Assembly (NCBI RefSeq): GCF_013377755.1
Contig: NZ_JABXWR010000001.1
Location: 631,104 to 695,103, forward strand
Direction: 5' to 3'
From: Methanofollis tationis
GTDB taxonomy: Archaea > Halobacteriota > Methanomicrobia > Methanomicrobiales > Methanofollaceae
DNA length: 64,000 bases
Positions 26,457 to 35,967 of this stretch are shown here, piece after piece. The notes beneath the pieces were generated by a model, which worked only from the letters and a program-made list of their open reading frames with translations, was not told where the DNA came from and did not search any database. Position numbers and translations under genes: made by a program. Position 1 is the stretch's first letter. Every line of letters begins with the position of its first letter.

Positions 26457-27074
26457 ATGAAATTAACAGATATCCAGTCGGACGCACTTGGCGAACTCGG
26501 CAATATTGGTGCAGCGCACGCAGCAACGACACTTTCGCAGATGTTGATGACCCAGATCGATATGGACGTCCCGAAAATTTCCATCATCGATATCGCCGAA
26601 TGCTACCGCTGTATCGGGGAAGAGCGTGCTGCGCTTGTCGCTTTCGGCATCAAGGGTGAAGTAAAGGGCGAGGGTTTTATCGTCCTGTATATGCCGCAGA
26701 CCTCGGCGATACGCCTCACCAACACGATGCTCGGCATGACCGAGATGGACCGCGAGATGAACGAGATGGACCAGAGCGCCATCATCGAGATCGGCAACAT
26801 CATGGTCTCCGCCTTCCTCGACGCCACCGCGGAACTCCTCGGTATCGTGATGCTCCCCTCCCCGCCATCCCTCTGCATGGACATGGCCCATGCCGGGATC
26901 GAGGCCGTCATTGCCGAAGTGGCGGTCAAGACCAACGATGTCGTCATCTTTAAAACGAACCTGACCAGCGACCAGTACTCGATCGACGGGGCGCTCCTGA
27001 TGTTCCCTGACCCTGACCTGATCTCTGAAATCCTCGGCCTCCTTGACGCACTCACGGCACAGACCCCGGTTTGA
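26457..27074 (+). CDS. cheC: CheY-P phosphatase CheC
   Basis: A 205-residue protein with the two CheC phosphatase motifs: an N-terminal LGELGNIGAAHAATTLSQ and a middle IIEIGNIMVSAFLDAT, both keeping the E-(2)-N signature that hydrolyses phospho-CheY. CheC binds CheD, and in archaea both also contact CheF. It begins 9 bases after cheA. Confidence 0.93.
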   Translation: MKLTDIQSDALGELGNIGAAHAATTLSQMLMTQIDMDVPKISIIDIAECYRCIGEERAALVAFGIKGEVKGEGFIVLYMPQTSAIRLTNTMLGMTEMDREMNEMDQSAIIEIGNIMVSAFLDATAELLGIVMLPSPPSLCMDMAHAGIEAVIAEVAVKTNDVVIFKTNLTSDQYSIDGALLMFPDPDLISEILGLLDALTAQTPV

Positions 27075-27092
27075 TAAGAGGGAGAAGGAATA

Positions 27093-27584
27093 ATGGTGGA
27101 GTTTCGACCGCTTGGCATGAATGCACGCTTTATCGGGATCGGCGACTACTATGTGGGCCGCGACCCGATGACGACGATCGGGCTTGGATCGTGTGTGGCG
27201 CTGGTCCTCCACAACGAGCGCTTCGCCGTCGGAGCGATGGCCCATATCATGCTCCCTGAGAGCAAAGGCCAGGTCGAATGCCCGGGAAAATTCGCCGATA
27301 CCGCCGTGACCGCGCTTCTTCACGAGATCGGAAACTACGGATCGCGCAACGGCAGTCTCTGTGCGGTACTGATCGGCGGTGCGAATATGTTCTGGTTCAA
27401 CGACAACCACTTAAACATCGGCGACCGGAACATCGATGCGGTCCGCCGGAGACTGAGAGAAGAGCGGGTCTCGATACGGGCGGAGGACGTCGGCGGGAGA
27501 ATCGGGCGCTCGGTCGTGTACGACCCGCAGAACCACGGCAAGATTACGATACGGCGGGCTGACGGGTCATGCACCGATCTCTGA
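27093..27584 (+). CDS. cheD: Receptor glutamine deamidase CheD
   Basis: A 163-residue CheD protein with the catalytic Cys in GLGSCVALVLH, the His in GAMAHIMLPES and the downstream IGGANMFWF and NIGDRN blocks. CheD deamidates MCP glutamines and is regulated by CheC. It follows cheC by 18 bases and overlaps the next gene by 16. Confidence 0.93.
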   Translation: MVEFRPLGMNARFIGIGDYYVGRDPMTTIGLGSCVALVLHNERFAVGAMAHIMLPESKGQVECPGKFADTAVTALLHEIGNYGSRNGSLCAVLIGGANMFWFNDNHLNIGDRNIDAVRRRLREERVSIRAEDVGGRIGRSVVYDPQNHGKITIRRADGSCTDL

Positions 27585-28576
27585 TCGCCATCGTTCTCCT
27601 TCTGGCGGCGCTCTCGCCGGCATCTGCATCGATCGTCCTGTTTCAACCGGGAACAGGCGGGATCGCCACCACATCTTTTAACGACTGCGCGAGCGGCCCT
27701 GAAGGCGAGGTATTTTTCGCCACGTCTGCCGGGCTGATGCTCTATAACGGCACCTGGACGGTCTACCAGGCCCCTCTCAAAGACGTTCCCGGAACCCTCC
27801 TCTCGAACACCGTCCTTTCCGTGGAGTTCGGGCCGGACGGTCTGCTCCGGGTGGGCACCTCGATGGGCCTCCAGCGTTTTACCGGGTCGGGGTTTGAGAC
27901 GGTCGGGACGCAGGCTGCATTGAAAAACCCCTCGGTGATCGCACTGCAGCGCTGGGACGATGCGATCTGGGCCGCAACGCCGAACGGGAATGTGCACCGG
28001 ATCGAGGGAGACGCCTGGCAGTGGTACAGGCCGTTTTGCGATGGGCCAGGGTGCTATGCCGTTGACGACATGGTGCTGGACCCTGAATCCTCGGTCCTCT
28101 ACTGCGTTTCCGATAAGGACGGTGTATGGGCGATCGATGCAAACCAGACCGCCGGTTTCTGCATGGTCGCCGACAACGGTCTGCCGCTGAAGGGATATAG
28201 TGAGGCAGAAACCGATCCGCTCGGCGGGATCTACCTCTTTAACCGGGAGTCGGTGATGCACTACCGGGTGCCCGATGGTCTTGAACACATCCTTTCTGCC
28301 GGGGATCTCGGCCTCCATGTCGGATGGATCAACGACGTCAGCGCCGCCCCTGACGGTTCCCTCTGGATCGCCACCGATTACGGGATCTTCTGCTGGGCCG
28401 ACGGGGCAGTGAAGGATCACATCTACCGTGCGCATGGCATCTGGTCGAACGTGATCAAAAGCGTATATCTGGACGCCACAGGGCGCTGCTGGTTTTCAAC
28501 CCAGTCTGCGATCGGGTATTACCGGCCTGAGAACCAGACGATGGTGCGGATCCCCATCGCCGCCCCGGGCGCCTGA
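27569..28576 (+). CDS. Secreted beta-propeller (sensor-type repeat) protein
   Basis: A 335-residue protein with a clear signal peptide (LIAIVLLLAALSPASAS). Repeated blades of the kind seen in two-component-regulator propellers follow: FATSAGLMLYNGTWTVY, VGTSMGLQRFTGSGFE, WAATPNGNVHRIEGDAWQWY and WIATDYGIFCWADGAVKD. No membrane helix or enzyme domain follows, so it is probably secreted or periplasm-like. It overlaps cheD by 16 bases, indicating co-expression with the chemotaxis operon. Its role could be ligand binding or surface function; this is inference. Confidence 0.75.
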   Translation: MHRSLIAIVLLLAALSPASASIVLFQPGTGGIATTSFNDCASGPEGEVFFATSAGLMLYNGTWTVYQAPLKDVPGTLLSNTVLSVEFGPDGLLRVGTSMGLQRFTGSGFETVGTQAALKNPSVIALQRWDDAIWAATPNGNVHRIEGDAWQWYRPFCDGPGCYAVDDMVLDPESSVLYCVSDKDGVWAIDANQTAGFCMVADNGLPLKGYSEAETDPLGGIYLFNRESVMHYRVPDGLEHILSAGDLGLHVGWINDVSAAPDGSLWIATDYGIFCWADGAVKDHIYRAHGIWSNVIKSVYLDATGRCWFSTQSAIGYYRPENQTMVRIPIAAPGA

Positions 28577-28593
28577 TCCTGAAGCGTCACGCC

Positions 28594-29769
28594 CTACTCG
28601 CATTTCATGATCTGCCTGACGTAATCGTCGACAGAATCGAGGAGGGCTTTTTTTGCTTTGTTTGCCCGGGTTTTCTCCCCAGAATAGATGTCGTGGGCGA
28701 GATACCTGAGAAGGTCCAGGTAGTATGCACTTGAGGGATATTTTCGTTTCATGTCCTCAAGCCTCGCGAACGATTCGCTTTCGAGCCCTGAGAAGAGGGA
28801 GAACGAGAGATCAAGGAGACCGAGAACATAGGGCGGCATCCCGTTCTCCGCCGCCTGCTTTCTGAAGGTGTGATAGCCGGATTTTGTCACCGTTCTAAAG
28901 GAGAGGAGCATCCCATAGTAGAACGGTTCGACGCTCTGGGGGTACTGCTGGATCATCAGTTTCACAACCCCGGCCGCGTCGGTTCCGTTCCCTTCCTCAA
29001 GGGCGAAAAGAAACGCCTCCCTGAGAAAGACCATCTCATTGTAGAAGCGGTTCTGGGCCACGTCCAGGATCTGCCGTCTCATCTCGCGATTTTTGTCGGC
29101 CTTCGCCTTCATCAACCCGATGCGTATGAATGCAGGCTGGCTTGGAAACCACTCGATGGCGCACGAGATCATCAGCCAGAATGTCCGGTCCAGCCAGGGT
29201 TCTGCCTTGAAGGGGAGGTTCTGCGCAACGCCGGCGTGGATGCGGGCGAGTTCGATCATCTGCTCTCGCGCCCGCAGCTCCATATCGCTTGGCGCCTTCA
29301 TGTCCCTGAACTTTGCAACCTCATTGAGCGAGAGGGCATAATAGCAATAGGCAAGACCTGTATGGAGCAGGATATCCTCAGAGCGATATTTTTTCAGATA
29401 GGGGATCGCATGGACGAAGTCGCCCGACTTCATCATTTTCAGCCCCACGCTGATCTCAAGGCCCCTCTGCGGATTCTTCCCTTTTTTCAGTCGCAACGCG
29501 CTCTCGATTACTTTTTCCGTGTATCCTGACTCTCTGGTTCTCGTCGCGGCGTCGAGGAGTTTGAAGGTGATGGCGTCGATAAAGGCATCATAGGACTCCA
29601 CATCGAGATCAGGAAACGAAGAATCGAGCGCCGAGATGACATGGCCGTAAAAAACAGGTAATTTATCCTCTATTTTGGAGATATTGCTCTCGATGTACCC
29701 GGAGAAATCCAGCCTCATTTGATCGAGCTTCTCGTACTGGATCGCATCGGTCAGCATCTCGCCGCGCAT
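28594..29769 (-). CDS. Unknown helical-repeat (TPR-like) cytoplasmic protein
   Basis: A 391-residue, all-helical protein without signal or membrane segments. TPR-like stretches are visible (LHTGLAYCYYALSLNEVAKF, IRIGLMKAKADKN, YYGMLLSFRTVTKSGYHTF, YLDLLRYLAHDIYSGEKTRA), but no strict repeat could be aligned by eye. It is convergent with the propeller gene, 17 bases apart, and divergent from nothing close. A TATA-like ATTATTAAAAT precedes the start by about 35 bases. An internal Met four codons later is an alternative start. Function unknown; a scaffolding role next to chemotaxis genes is only suggested by place. Confidence 0.65.
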   Translation of the reverse strand: MRGEMLTDAIQYEKLDQMRLDFSGYIESNISKIEDKLPVFYGHVISALDSSFPDLDVESYDAFIDAITFKLLDAATRTRESGYTEKVIESALRLKKGKNPQRGLEISVGLKMMKSGDFVHAIPYLKKYRSEDILLHTGLAYCYYALSLNEVAKFRDMKAPSDMELRAREQMIELARIHAGVAQNLPFKAEPWLDRTFWLMISCAIEWFPSQPAFIRIGLMKAKADKNREMRRQILDVAQNRFYNEMVFLREAFLFALEEGNGTDAAGVVKLMIQQYPQSVEPFYYGMLLSFRTVTKSGYHTFRKQAAENGMPPYVLGLLDLSFSLFSGLESESFARLEDMKRKYPSSAYYLDLLRYLAHDIYSGEKTRANKAKKALLDSVDDYVRQIMKCE

Positions 29770-29842
29770 TATATCAAGATCGTGATGCGGATGCTATTTT
29801 AATAATGCGTTTTCTCTCTGATCTCCAGGTTCTCTCTCAGAT

Positions 29843-30472
29843 CTACGCCTTTTTCACGACCACGCCGGGATAGGAGTCCAGATACTCGTCTCTGGTTTCA
29901 AGGTCGACCCTGAACGCCGCGTAACTGCTCTGAATGACCAGGTAAAATTCTTTTCCCGAGATTTCCTGATTTTTAATGACCTTTCCCGGCCCTTTCAGTT
30001 CGGCACCGTCAATGATGATGCCGGTCTCTTTTTCGATGAGCATCATTTTGAATCGTGCATTCTCGGGCTGCTCCCCCTTGCTGACGCTACAGTTGAGCCT
30101 CCAGACCGGATAGGAGACCGAGAAGGGATCGGTCACACCGCCGTATGATCCTTCAAGATAGGCAAAAGAGGTAATGTTCGCTCCTCTCCACGGCGGATCC
30201 GACATCCCGAATGTGGTGAGGTTGTCCGGGATGATATAGGTCTGATATTTTATGACCGGCTGGTGTGCATATTCGATCCTGACGGGTACGAACGTTTTGA
30301 TCGGTGCCGGCGCTGCAGGGGTGGTCACGGGCAGCGTCGTCATCGGCGTCGGCGCTGTCTCGCCCGCGGCGGCGTCGGGAGCGGCCCATGGCGGATGCAC
30401 GATGCAGACCATGATCACGACGATCCCGATCGCCGCCGCAAAGCTCAGGATATCGCCTGAGTTCATGATCAC
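29843..30472 (-). CDS. Membrane-anchored extracellular protein, paralogue of the gene at 12689
   Basis: A 209-residue protein: N-terminal helix (ILSFAAAIGIVVIMVCIV), Thr/Pro/Ala linker (TPMTTLPVTTPAAPAPIK) and an outside domain with VTDPFSVSYPVWRL, MMLIEKETGIII and GKEFYLVIQS, matching the gene at 12689-13354 in order and spacing. A TATA-like GAGTATATC lies about 20-25 bases upstream of the start, fitting leaderless transcription. The pair brackets the archaellum and chemotaxis genes. Confidence 0.65.
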   Translation of the reverse strand: MIMNSGDILSFAAAIGIVVIMVCIVHPPWAAPDAAAGETAPTPMTTLPVTTPAAPAPIKTFVPVRIEYAHQPVIKYQTYIIPDNLTTFGMSDPPWRGANITSFAYLEGSYGGVTDPFSVSYPVWRLNCSVSKGEQPENARFKMMLIEKETGIIIDGAELKGPGKVIKNQEISGKEFYLVIQSSYAAFRVDLETRDEYLDSYPGVVVKKA

Positions 30473-30707
30473 TCTATGGCGATGTTGATAGATATACTCT
30501 CAGTTATTGTCCTGTTCTGAAAGATTTATCACGCCCTTTTCCGGGTGTCGTTCTGTCAAAATCTTATTCTCTCGACCTCCGGAGGGGGGGCCGCCTGTCC
30601 GGAATGGTGCCACCGCACTCTGAAATGTCATATTGGGGCTAATATGCTGCATATTCTTGCCATAATATCATTTATCCTGAAAAGATTAGTATTTAAATTT
30701 TGAATAT

Positions 30708-30992
30708 ATGAAAATCTATTTATTAAATGATGTAACTTTAATGAATATGGATCTCCCCGAATTCAGGACCTGGGTATTTTTCTACCTGATCTCATCAGTC
30801 GCTCTTCTCTGGGCAGCATTTCTCTCTGCACAGGGTTTGATGCTCTGGGTGAGTGTTCTTCTGGTCCTTCTGGTGATCGGGACGAACTGCGTCTGTGTTC
30901 TTGCAGAGATCCATAAATATGCCAAAAAAAGGGAGATCATGAAGCGCCTTTCAGAGATCGAACCTCCGGCATCCGCGATCGGTCAGAAGTGA
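30708..30992 (+). CDS. Small two-helix membrane protein
   Basis: A 94-residue protein of unknown function with two membrane helices (TWVFFYLISSVALLWAAFL and LMLWVSVLLVLLVIGTNCV) and a charged tail. The TATA-like TATTTAAAT at 30690 lies too close to the first ATG, so translation may begin at one of the Met codons at 30741 or 30747 (MNMDLPEF). The intergenic region before it (30473-30707) is AT-rich and holds promoter-like sequence only. Confidence 0.5.
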   Translation: MKIYLLNDVTLMNMDLPEFRTWVFFYLISSVALLWAAFLSAQGLMLWVSVLLVLLVIGTNCVCVLAEIHKYAKKREIMKRLSEIEPPASAIGQK

Positions 30993-31683
30993 CGCCGGGC
31001 ATGCAAACGCCCGGAGCGCGGTTTTACTCATCATTTTTCAGGGGAAAAATATGGCCCTTCCTCCTTTTATGTGGGTTGGCCCCCTCCTGATCCCCTCCCT
31101 GCGGTCAGTCCCCGTCATGCTATGTTCAGGTTCTCTCCACATCCGGGTGTACCGGTCCACCGCCTTCCCCACGCAGCCCGCCGGGGGTTTCACCCCATTG
31201 GAGCGGATTGGCCCGGGAAGGCACCCACGCGATCCCGAAGTGAGTGGTCCTTCTCTCTCCCTATCGCAGGTCCGCGGGGCAGCTGGCCCCCCGGCATCGG
31301 CACGCCGATCAACCCGTCGACATGTTCGTCCTGAGATACTCCCCGCCTCTAAAATCTCGGTCTTTCGTGTATGATTCCCCGGGTCGCCTGAGGGGAGTCA
31401 GATGAAGGTGTCGTGGCTACCCACACAAAGGAGCGAAGAGCCGAAACTCCTGAAACATTCCCTTTAAATTCGCAGCTTCGCGTGAGACTCTCCTGGAAAA
31501 TCACGCAAAGCCGCGAAGAAAAAGAAGCCCTGATCCGATTCCTATACCTTCGCAGCCTACCCGGTGAGACCATCCCCTTCATCCCGATCCGCCGAGCGGA
31601 GATCAGACGACGTTGTCAAGAGACACCCGCACAGAAGAGCGAAGAGCCAAAAATAGTTTGTGCGAGGTGCGCCGGCACCGGGA
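30993..31683. repeat. Dispersed repeat region, two modules
   Basis: No gene is recognised here. From about 31060 to 31345 runs a copy of the GC-rich repeat that also occupies 55.08-55.53 kb (shared CCCTCCCTGC, GGTCAGTCCCCG, GCCTTCCCCACGC, CACGCCGATCAACCCGTCGA). It is followed at 31347-31445 by AAATCTCGGTCTTTCGTGTA and GTGGCTACCCACACAAAGGA, again as at 55.55-55.65 kb. A second module (31469-31550; CTTCGCGTGAGACTCTCC, AAGCCGCGAAGAAAAAGAAG) resembles 1968-2055, and a short echo of the first tail (GACACCCGCACAGAAGAGC) lies at 31620-31645. Confidence 0.75.
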
Positions 31684-32481
31684 TTATTGCGCCGGGCTTT
31701 TCCCGTAGATCTTCTGCATCGAATCTACCGGGGTGAACAGCCCCTCGCTCTCCCGCAGGAGGTACTCCGTCTTCCCCATCACATAATAGCCCCCCTGCGA
31801 AAGAGCCTGATAAAACAGAGTTGCAAGATCTTTCTTCTGTTTTTCATTGAAATATATGGTCACGTTCCGACACGAGACCAGATCCAGAAAACGCGCTGCA
31901 GGAACGCCCGACATCAGGTCATGGTGGGAAAAGCGGACGATCTCCTTCAGGGTCGGCTTCACCTCGTACTTCCCGTCCTCCCTGAGCGTAAAGTACCTGC
32001 GGATCTGCTGCTCGGTGAGATTTTTAAGGGCTTTTATATCGTAGACCCCCTCCCGTGCCCTGTCCAGGACGACCCTGTCGATATCGGTGGCATAGATCGT
32101 GGCGTCGACAGGGTTCATGCGCATATATTCCCTGACCAGGATCGCATAGGAATAGGCCTCCTCGCCGGTGGCGCACCCTGCACACCAGATCCGTATCTTC
32201 TTCCTCGTCCCCAGAACGTCCGGGAGGACCTTCTGGCCGACGGCCCTGAAGACGTCGGGGTCCCGGAAAAACTCCGTCACGTTGATCGTGAGTGCGTTTT
32301 TGAGGCTCTCTTTCTCCCCATTATCCAGAATGAGGAAGCGGTGGTAGTCCTCAAACGTCTCCTTGCCCGAGATACGCATGCGGGAGAGGACGCGGCGCTT
32401 GATGTAGTCCTCCTTATACTGGGACGTCCTGATCCCGACAACCCGTTCGATCGTCCTGTTCAACGAGGTGAAATCGTCCAT
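31684..32481 (-). CDS. cheR: Chemotaxis methyltransferase CheR
   Basis: A 265-residue protein with the N-terminal helical CheR domain (SQYKEDYIKRRVLSRM) and the SAM-binding core IWCAGCATGEEAYSYAIL, ATDID, and VSCRNVTIYFNEKQK. It methylates MCP glutamates using SAM. It follows the MCP gene by 1 base and is the last gene of the parA-MCP-cheR operon on the minus strand. Confidence 0.95.
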   Translation of the reverse strand: MDDFTSLNRTIERVVGIRTSQYKEDYIKRRVLSRMRISGKETFEDYHRFLILDNGEKESLKNALTINVTEFFRDPDVFRAVGQKVLPDVLGTRKKIRIWCAGCATGEEAYSYAILVREYMRMNPVDATIYATDIDRVVLDRAREGVYDIKALKNLTEQQIRRYFTLREDGKYEVKPTLKEIVRFSHHDLMSGVPAARFLDLVSCRNVTIYFNEKQKKDLATLFYQALSQGGYYVMGKTEYLLRESEGLFTPVDSMQKIYGKSPAQ

Positions 32482-32482
32482 A

Positions 32483-34981
32483 TCAGTTTAGTTTAAACAT
32501 GTCCATCTTGCGCTTCAGATCGGCGGAAAGGCTGGCGAGTTCGTGTGCGGCACTCCCGACCTCCTGCGTCGAGGCGCTGACCTCCTCGGCGAGGGCGGCC
32601 ATGTCTTCGACCCGCGCAAGGTTCTCCTTCGTCCTGGAGGCTGCCTGTTCCATCATATCCATCACATTATTGGTCGCATGTGCCTGGTCCTCGGTGGCCC
32701 GCGTGATCTCGGTGATCGCGTTTGCGGCGTCGTTGATATCGGCGCTGATCTTGGTCAGGGCATTGATCGCCTGTTTGACGCTGTCGATCCCCTCCCGGAT
32801 CTCCTTGTGGGAGGAACGCATCGAATCGGCGGTCTTCTCGCTCTCTTTCTGGATCGCCGCGATCAGTTCTTCGATATGCTGGCTTGCCTTCCGTGAATCT
32901 CCTGCAAGGTTCCTGATCTCGCCGGCGACGACGGCGAAGCCCCGCCCGTGTTCGCCCGCACGCGCCGCCTCGATGGCCGCATTCAGGGCGAGCAGATTGG
33001 TCTGGTTCGAGATCTCGTTGATGAGTTTGACGATCTTGGTGATCTCGTGCATCTGGGCGTTCAGGTGCACAATATCCGCCACCGTCTGCTCTGAGATGGT
33101 GCCGACCGACTCCATCTTATTATAGGCAACCTTCCCGATCTCAGCACCTGCAGCACCCTCCTGCGATGAATTGACCGCTTTCTTCATCACTTCCTGTGTC
33201 GTGCTGGCGATCTCCTCGATCGACGCCGAAAGGTCGGAGATCCCTCGTGTCACCGATTCGATGTTGCTGAGAAGGTTGCGGGTCGCCTCGGAGGACTGCT
33301 GGGTTGCAAGAGCGACCTGCTCTGTTGCCTTTCCGATATCGGCGGCTCCTCTGCTGGTCTCCCGCGCATTTTTCTCGACGATTGAGGCCACGCTGTTTAC
33401 CTCCTCGATCGTCTCCTTAAACCTCTGGATAGAACTGTTATAGTCCCTCTTCACCGTTGCAAGCAGGTCGTCTTTTCCGATCCTGGCCTCCTGCGAAAGA
33501 TCGCCCTGCGCCACAATCTCCATCACGGCTCCCAGTTCGGCGGCGTTTTCTTCGAGTTTTTTCCCTCTCGCCTCAACTTCCGCCAGGATACGCTTGATCT
33601 CGTCCTCCTTTTCCCGCCTCTTTGTGATATCGTTATAGACGACAAGGAGGCTCTCCAGATTTCCGTCTTCGGAGATGAACGGGATGCCGTACTGTTCGAG
33701 GATATGGATCCCCGAAGGGAGCTCGACGGTCACCTCTCCGTAGCAGCGTTTTTTCAGCTGGACCGCCTGTTTGAGCCCCTCACCTTTCTGCTCGACGATC
33801 GTGAAGGAGCGTGCGTTCATGCCCACCAGGCGTTCGAGCCTGATCCCTGACATCGAGGTATAGGCCTCGTTTGCAGAGGTGACCGTGAAAGAGGGATCGA
33901 GAAGGAGGATGGGCATCGGGTTCTGTTCCACGATGACCTGGGAGCGGCGCTGGAGCTGCTGGACTGTGTCCATCTCCTCTTTGAGTTCCTCCTCCTTCTT
34001 CCGCTCCTCGGTGATGTCGTTATAGACGACAAGGAGGCTCTCCAGGTTTCCGTCTTCGGAGACGAAGGGGATGCCGTACTGCTCGAGGATGTGGACCCCT
34101 GACGGGAGATCGACGGTCACCTCGCCATAGCAGCGCTTCTTGAGCTGGACCGCCTGCTTGAGCCCCTCACCCCGCTGTTCGAGGATCCTGAAGGACCGAG
34201 CGCTCATGCCCTTCAGACGTTCGAGGGCGATCCCCGACATCGTGGCATAGGCCTCGTTTGAAGAGGTGATGGTGAAATCGGCGTCGAGGAGGAGGATGGG
34301 CATCGGGTTCTGGTCCACGATGGTCTGGGAGCGGCTCTGCAGTTCGCCGATCCTGGCCTGTTCCTCTTTTAACTCCTGCTCTTTTTCCCGCACCTCGGTG
34401 ATGTCGTTGAAGACGAACAGTGCCCGGGTGACTTCCCCGGTCTCGTCAGGCATCGGAATGCCGTACTGCTCGAGGATCTTCTTCGCATTGCCGACGACGA
34501 TCTGGAGCACGCTCCGGGTTTTTCTGCCTTTTGAGAATAAAACCTCTGTTTTGTCCCCTGAGAGCAGTTTGATCTCTGCCTTTCTCCCGGTCCCGGCGAG
34601 GAGGCGTTCACGGGAGTCTCCGATCAGGTCGCAATACGCCTGGTTGAGATCGAGGGTGTTCAGGTCGCTGTCCACCATCACCATCGCCATCGGGTTCTCG
34701 GCAAAGACGATCTGCTGCCCGGCCTGCGCTGCCCGGTGTTCGTGGATCGCCCTCGCGGCACGGTTGACCGCTTCGGCCAGGTCCCTGAGGCCGGCCGGAT
34801 AGATCTCGGGATCGATCCCGGCCGGACTGCCGCCTGCAATGGCGTCCTGCAAAACTGCCGCAATTTCTGCGATCTCCAACTCTCTTCCCGGCACCTCTGC
34901 AGCCTTCTCAAAACCATTCCCGTTCAGTGCCGCAGGGGCGGCGAACAATGCCTTTCTGCCCAGTTTCTCTGTCATCATCAT
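32483..34981 (-). CDS. Cytoplasmic methyl-accepting chemotaxis protein with three PAS domains
   Basis: About 832 residues. No membrane helix is visible. After an N-terminal helical part come three PAS units (each with NPM.ILLLD/MVDSD.....N.AY), of which the second and third are nearly identical and arise from a 387-bp duplication. A HAMP-like connector ([19 protein letters not shown]) and a complete MCP signalling hairpin follow, with the conserved tip region ([35 protein letters not shown]). The protein is thus a soluble receptor sensing an intracellular cue through PAS domains. Three tandem ATG codons (34981, 34978, 34975) follow GAGGGG, so the start is uncertain by up to two residues. parA ends 4 bases upstream. 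Confidence 0.9.
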   Translation of the reverse strand: MMMTEKLGRKALFAAPAALNGNGFEKAAEVPGRELEIAEIAAVLQDAIAGGSPAGIDPEIYPAGLRDLAEAVNRAARAIHEHRAAQAGQQIVFAENPMAMVMVDSDLNTLDLNQAYCDLIGDSRERLLAGTGRKAEIKLLSGDKTEVLFSKGRKTRSVLQIVVGNAKKILEQYGIPMPDETGEVTRALFVFNDITEVREKEQELKEEQARIGELQSRSQTIVDQNPMPILLLDADFTITSSNEAYATMSGIALERLKGMSARSFRILEQRGEGLKQAVQLKKRCYGEVTVDLPSGVHILEQYGIPFVSEDGNLESLLVVYNDITEERKKEEELKEEMDTVQQLQRRSQVIVEQNPMPILLLDPSFTVTSANEAYTSMSGIRLERLVGMNARSFTIVEQKGEGLKQAVQLKKRCYGEVTVELPSGIHILEQYGIPFISEDGNLESLLVVYNDITKRREKEDEIKRILAEVEARGKKLEENAAELGAVMEIVAQGDLSQEARIGKDDLLATVKRDYNSSIQRFKETIEEVNSVASIVEKNARETSRGAADIGKATEQVALATQQSSEATRNLLSNIESVTRGISDLSASIEEIASTTQEVMKKAVNSSQEGAAGAEIGKVAYNKMESVGTISEQTVADIVHLNAQMHEITKIVKLINEISNQTNLLALNAAIEAARAGEHGRGFAVVAGEIRNLAGDSRKASQHIEELIAAIQKESEKTADSMRSSHKEIREGIDSVKQAINALTKISADINDAANAITEITRATEDQAHATNNVMDMMEQAASRTKENLARVEDMAALAEEVSASTQEVGSAAHELASLSADLKRKMDMFKLN

Positions 34982-34985
34982 CCCC

Positions 34986-35813
34986 TCATTTCTTCCAGTG
35001 CCCGACGGTCGATGCAATCTTCCTGTAGGCCTGACCGGCCGGACAGTCGGGTGCATAATGAGATATCGGGAGACCCTTGCGCTGTGCTGCCGGAACCTCT
35101 GCAGAGAAGGGCACTGTTTCAACCATCATAAATGACGCCGAGAGGCGCTCATCGATCGCCTCCGGCTCTATCCTCTTTTCCCGCTGAGATAGGAGCCCGA
35201 GAATTGCGTCGATAAGCCCCGCTCTCTGCCCCTGCACAGGGCTTTCCTGGCTCATGATTGCAATCTCTGCCCTGACATCCCCGCCGACGTTCTCGCGGAT
35301 GTCCTGGAAGATGGCGTTCATCGTCTCGATCCCTTCGAGGGCGAAGATGCCCTGGTCAAGGTTTACTATCGTGTGATCCGCCGCCACGAGACCGTTGATC
35401 ACAAACTGACCCATGCTCGGGGGAGTATCTATCAGGACCACATCATACTCAGGAGAGATTTCATCGAGCGCATCTCTCAGAACAGTTGCCCGGCCTTCAG
35501 ACTGGTAGAGATAGGGTTCGGCACCGACAAGGTCCAGGGTGGAGGGCACAAGGTCGATCCCGGATGCCGTCCTGACGACCAGATCCCTGATGGATACTTC
35601 TGGAAACCCTTCGAACCTGCTCATAAAGAGGTCATAGATGCTGGTCTCCAGGCCGGTCGGGCTGACGCCAAGACCCGAGGTTGCATTTGCCTGGGGATCG
35701 CAGTCCACGACCAGGACGCGTTCTCCGGACTTTTGAAGATAGCCTGCAATATTAAGACAGGACGATGTCTTTCCTGTTCCCCCCTTGTGATGGGCAAATG
35801 CAATACGCGTTAT
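34986..35813 (-). CDS. ParA/Soj-like ATPase, apparent ATA start
   Basis: Reading upstream of the first ATG (35708) the frame continues with [15 protein letters not shown], the deviant Walker A motif that ParA proteins need, then [12 protein letters not shown] and [14 protein letters not shown]. The family's usual start, [12 protein letters not shown], aligns with codon ATA at 35813-35811, preceded by AGGGTGAG. No ATG, GTG or TTG is in frame at that place. The 275-residue protein has the switch motif [11 protein letters not shown]. ParA ATPases position DNA or protein clusters. Here it is joined to an MCP and cheR, so receptor-cluster placement rather than chromosome segregation is suggested. 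No parB is nearby. Confidence 0.8.
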   Translation of the reverse strand: MTRIAFAHHKGGTGKTSSCLNIAGYLQKSGERVLVVDCDPQANATSGLGVSPTGLETSIYDLFMSRFEGFPEVSIRDLVVRTASGIDLVPSTLDLVGAEPYLYQSEGRATVLRDALDEISPEYDVVLIDTPPSMGQFVINGLVAADHTIVNLDQGIFALEGIETMNAIFQDIRENVGGDVRAEIAIMSQESPVQGQRAGLIDAILGLLSQREKRIEPEAIDERLSASFMMVETVPFSAEVPAAQRKGLPISHYAPDCPAGQAYRKIASTVGHWKK

Positions 35814-35967
35814 GGTCTCACCCTGATATGTGAATTTTACATGAAAGATTATAAAGATTTATATTTTTGTTGTTTCCAGAATATCTTTATTTTATTATTG
35901 TGGCTGCATATTAATTGTTCTACAGATATTGCCGGGTGATACTTCTCACTTGAAGATTTCAGTTGGT

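Noticed and set aside
34986-35813. Chromosome-partition locus (parABS)
   Set aside because: No ParB gene or repeated parS-like site was found close by; the operon partners are chemotaxis genes.
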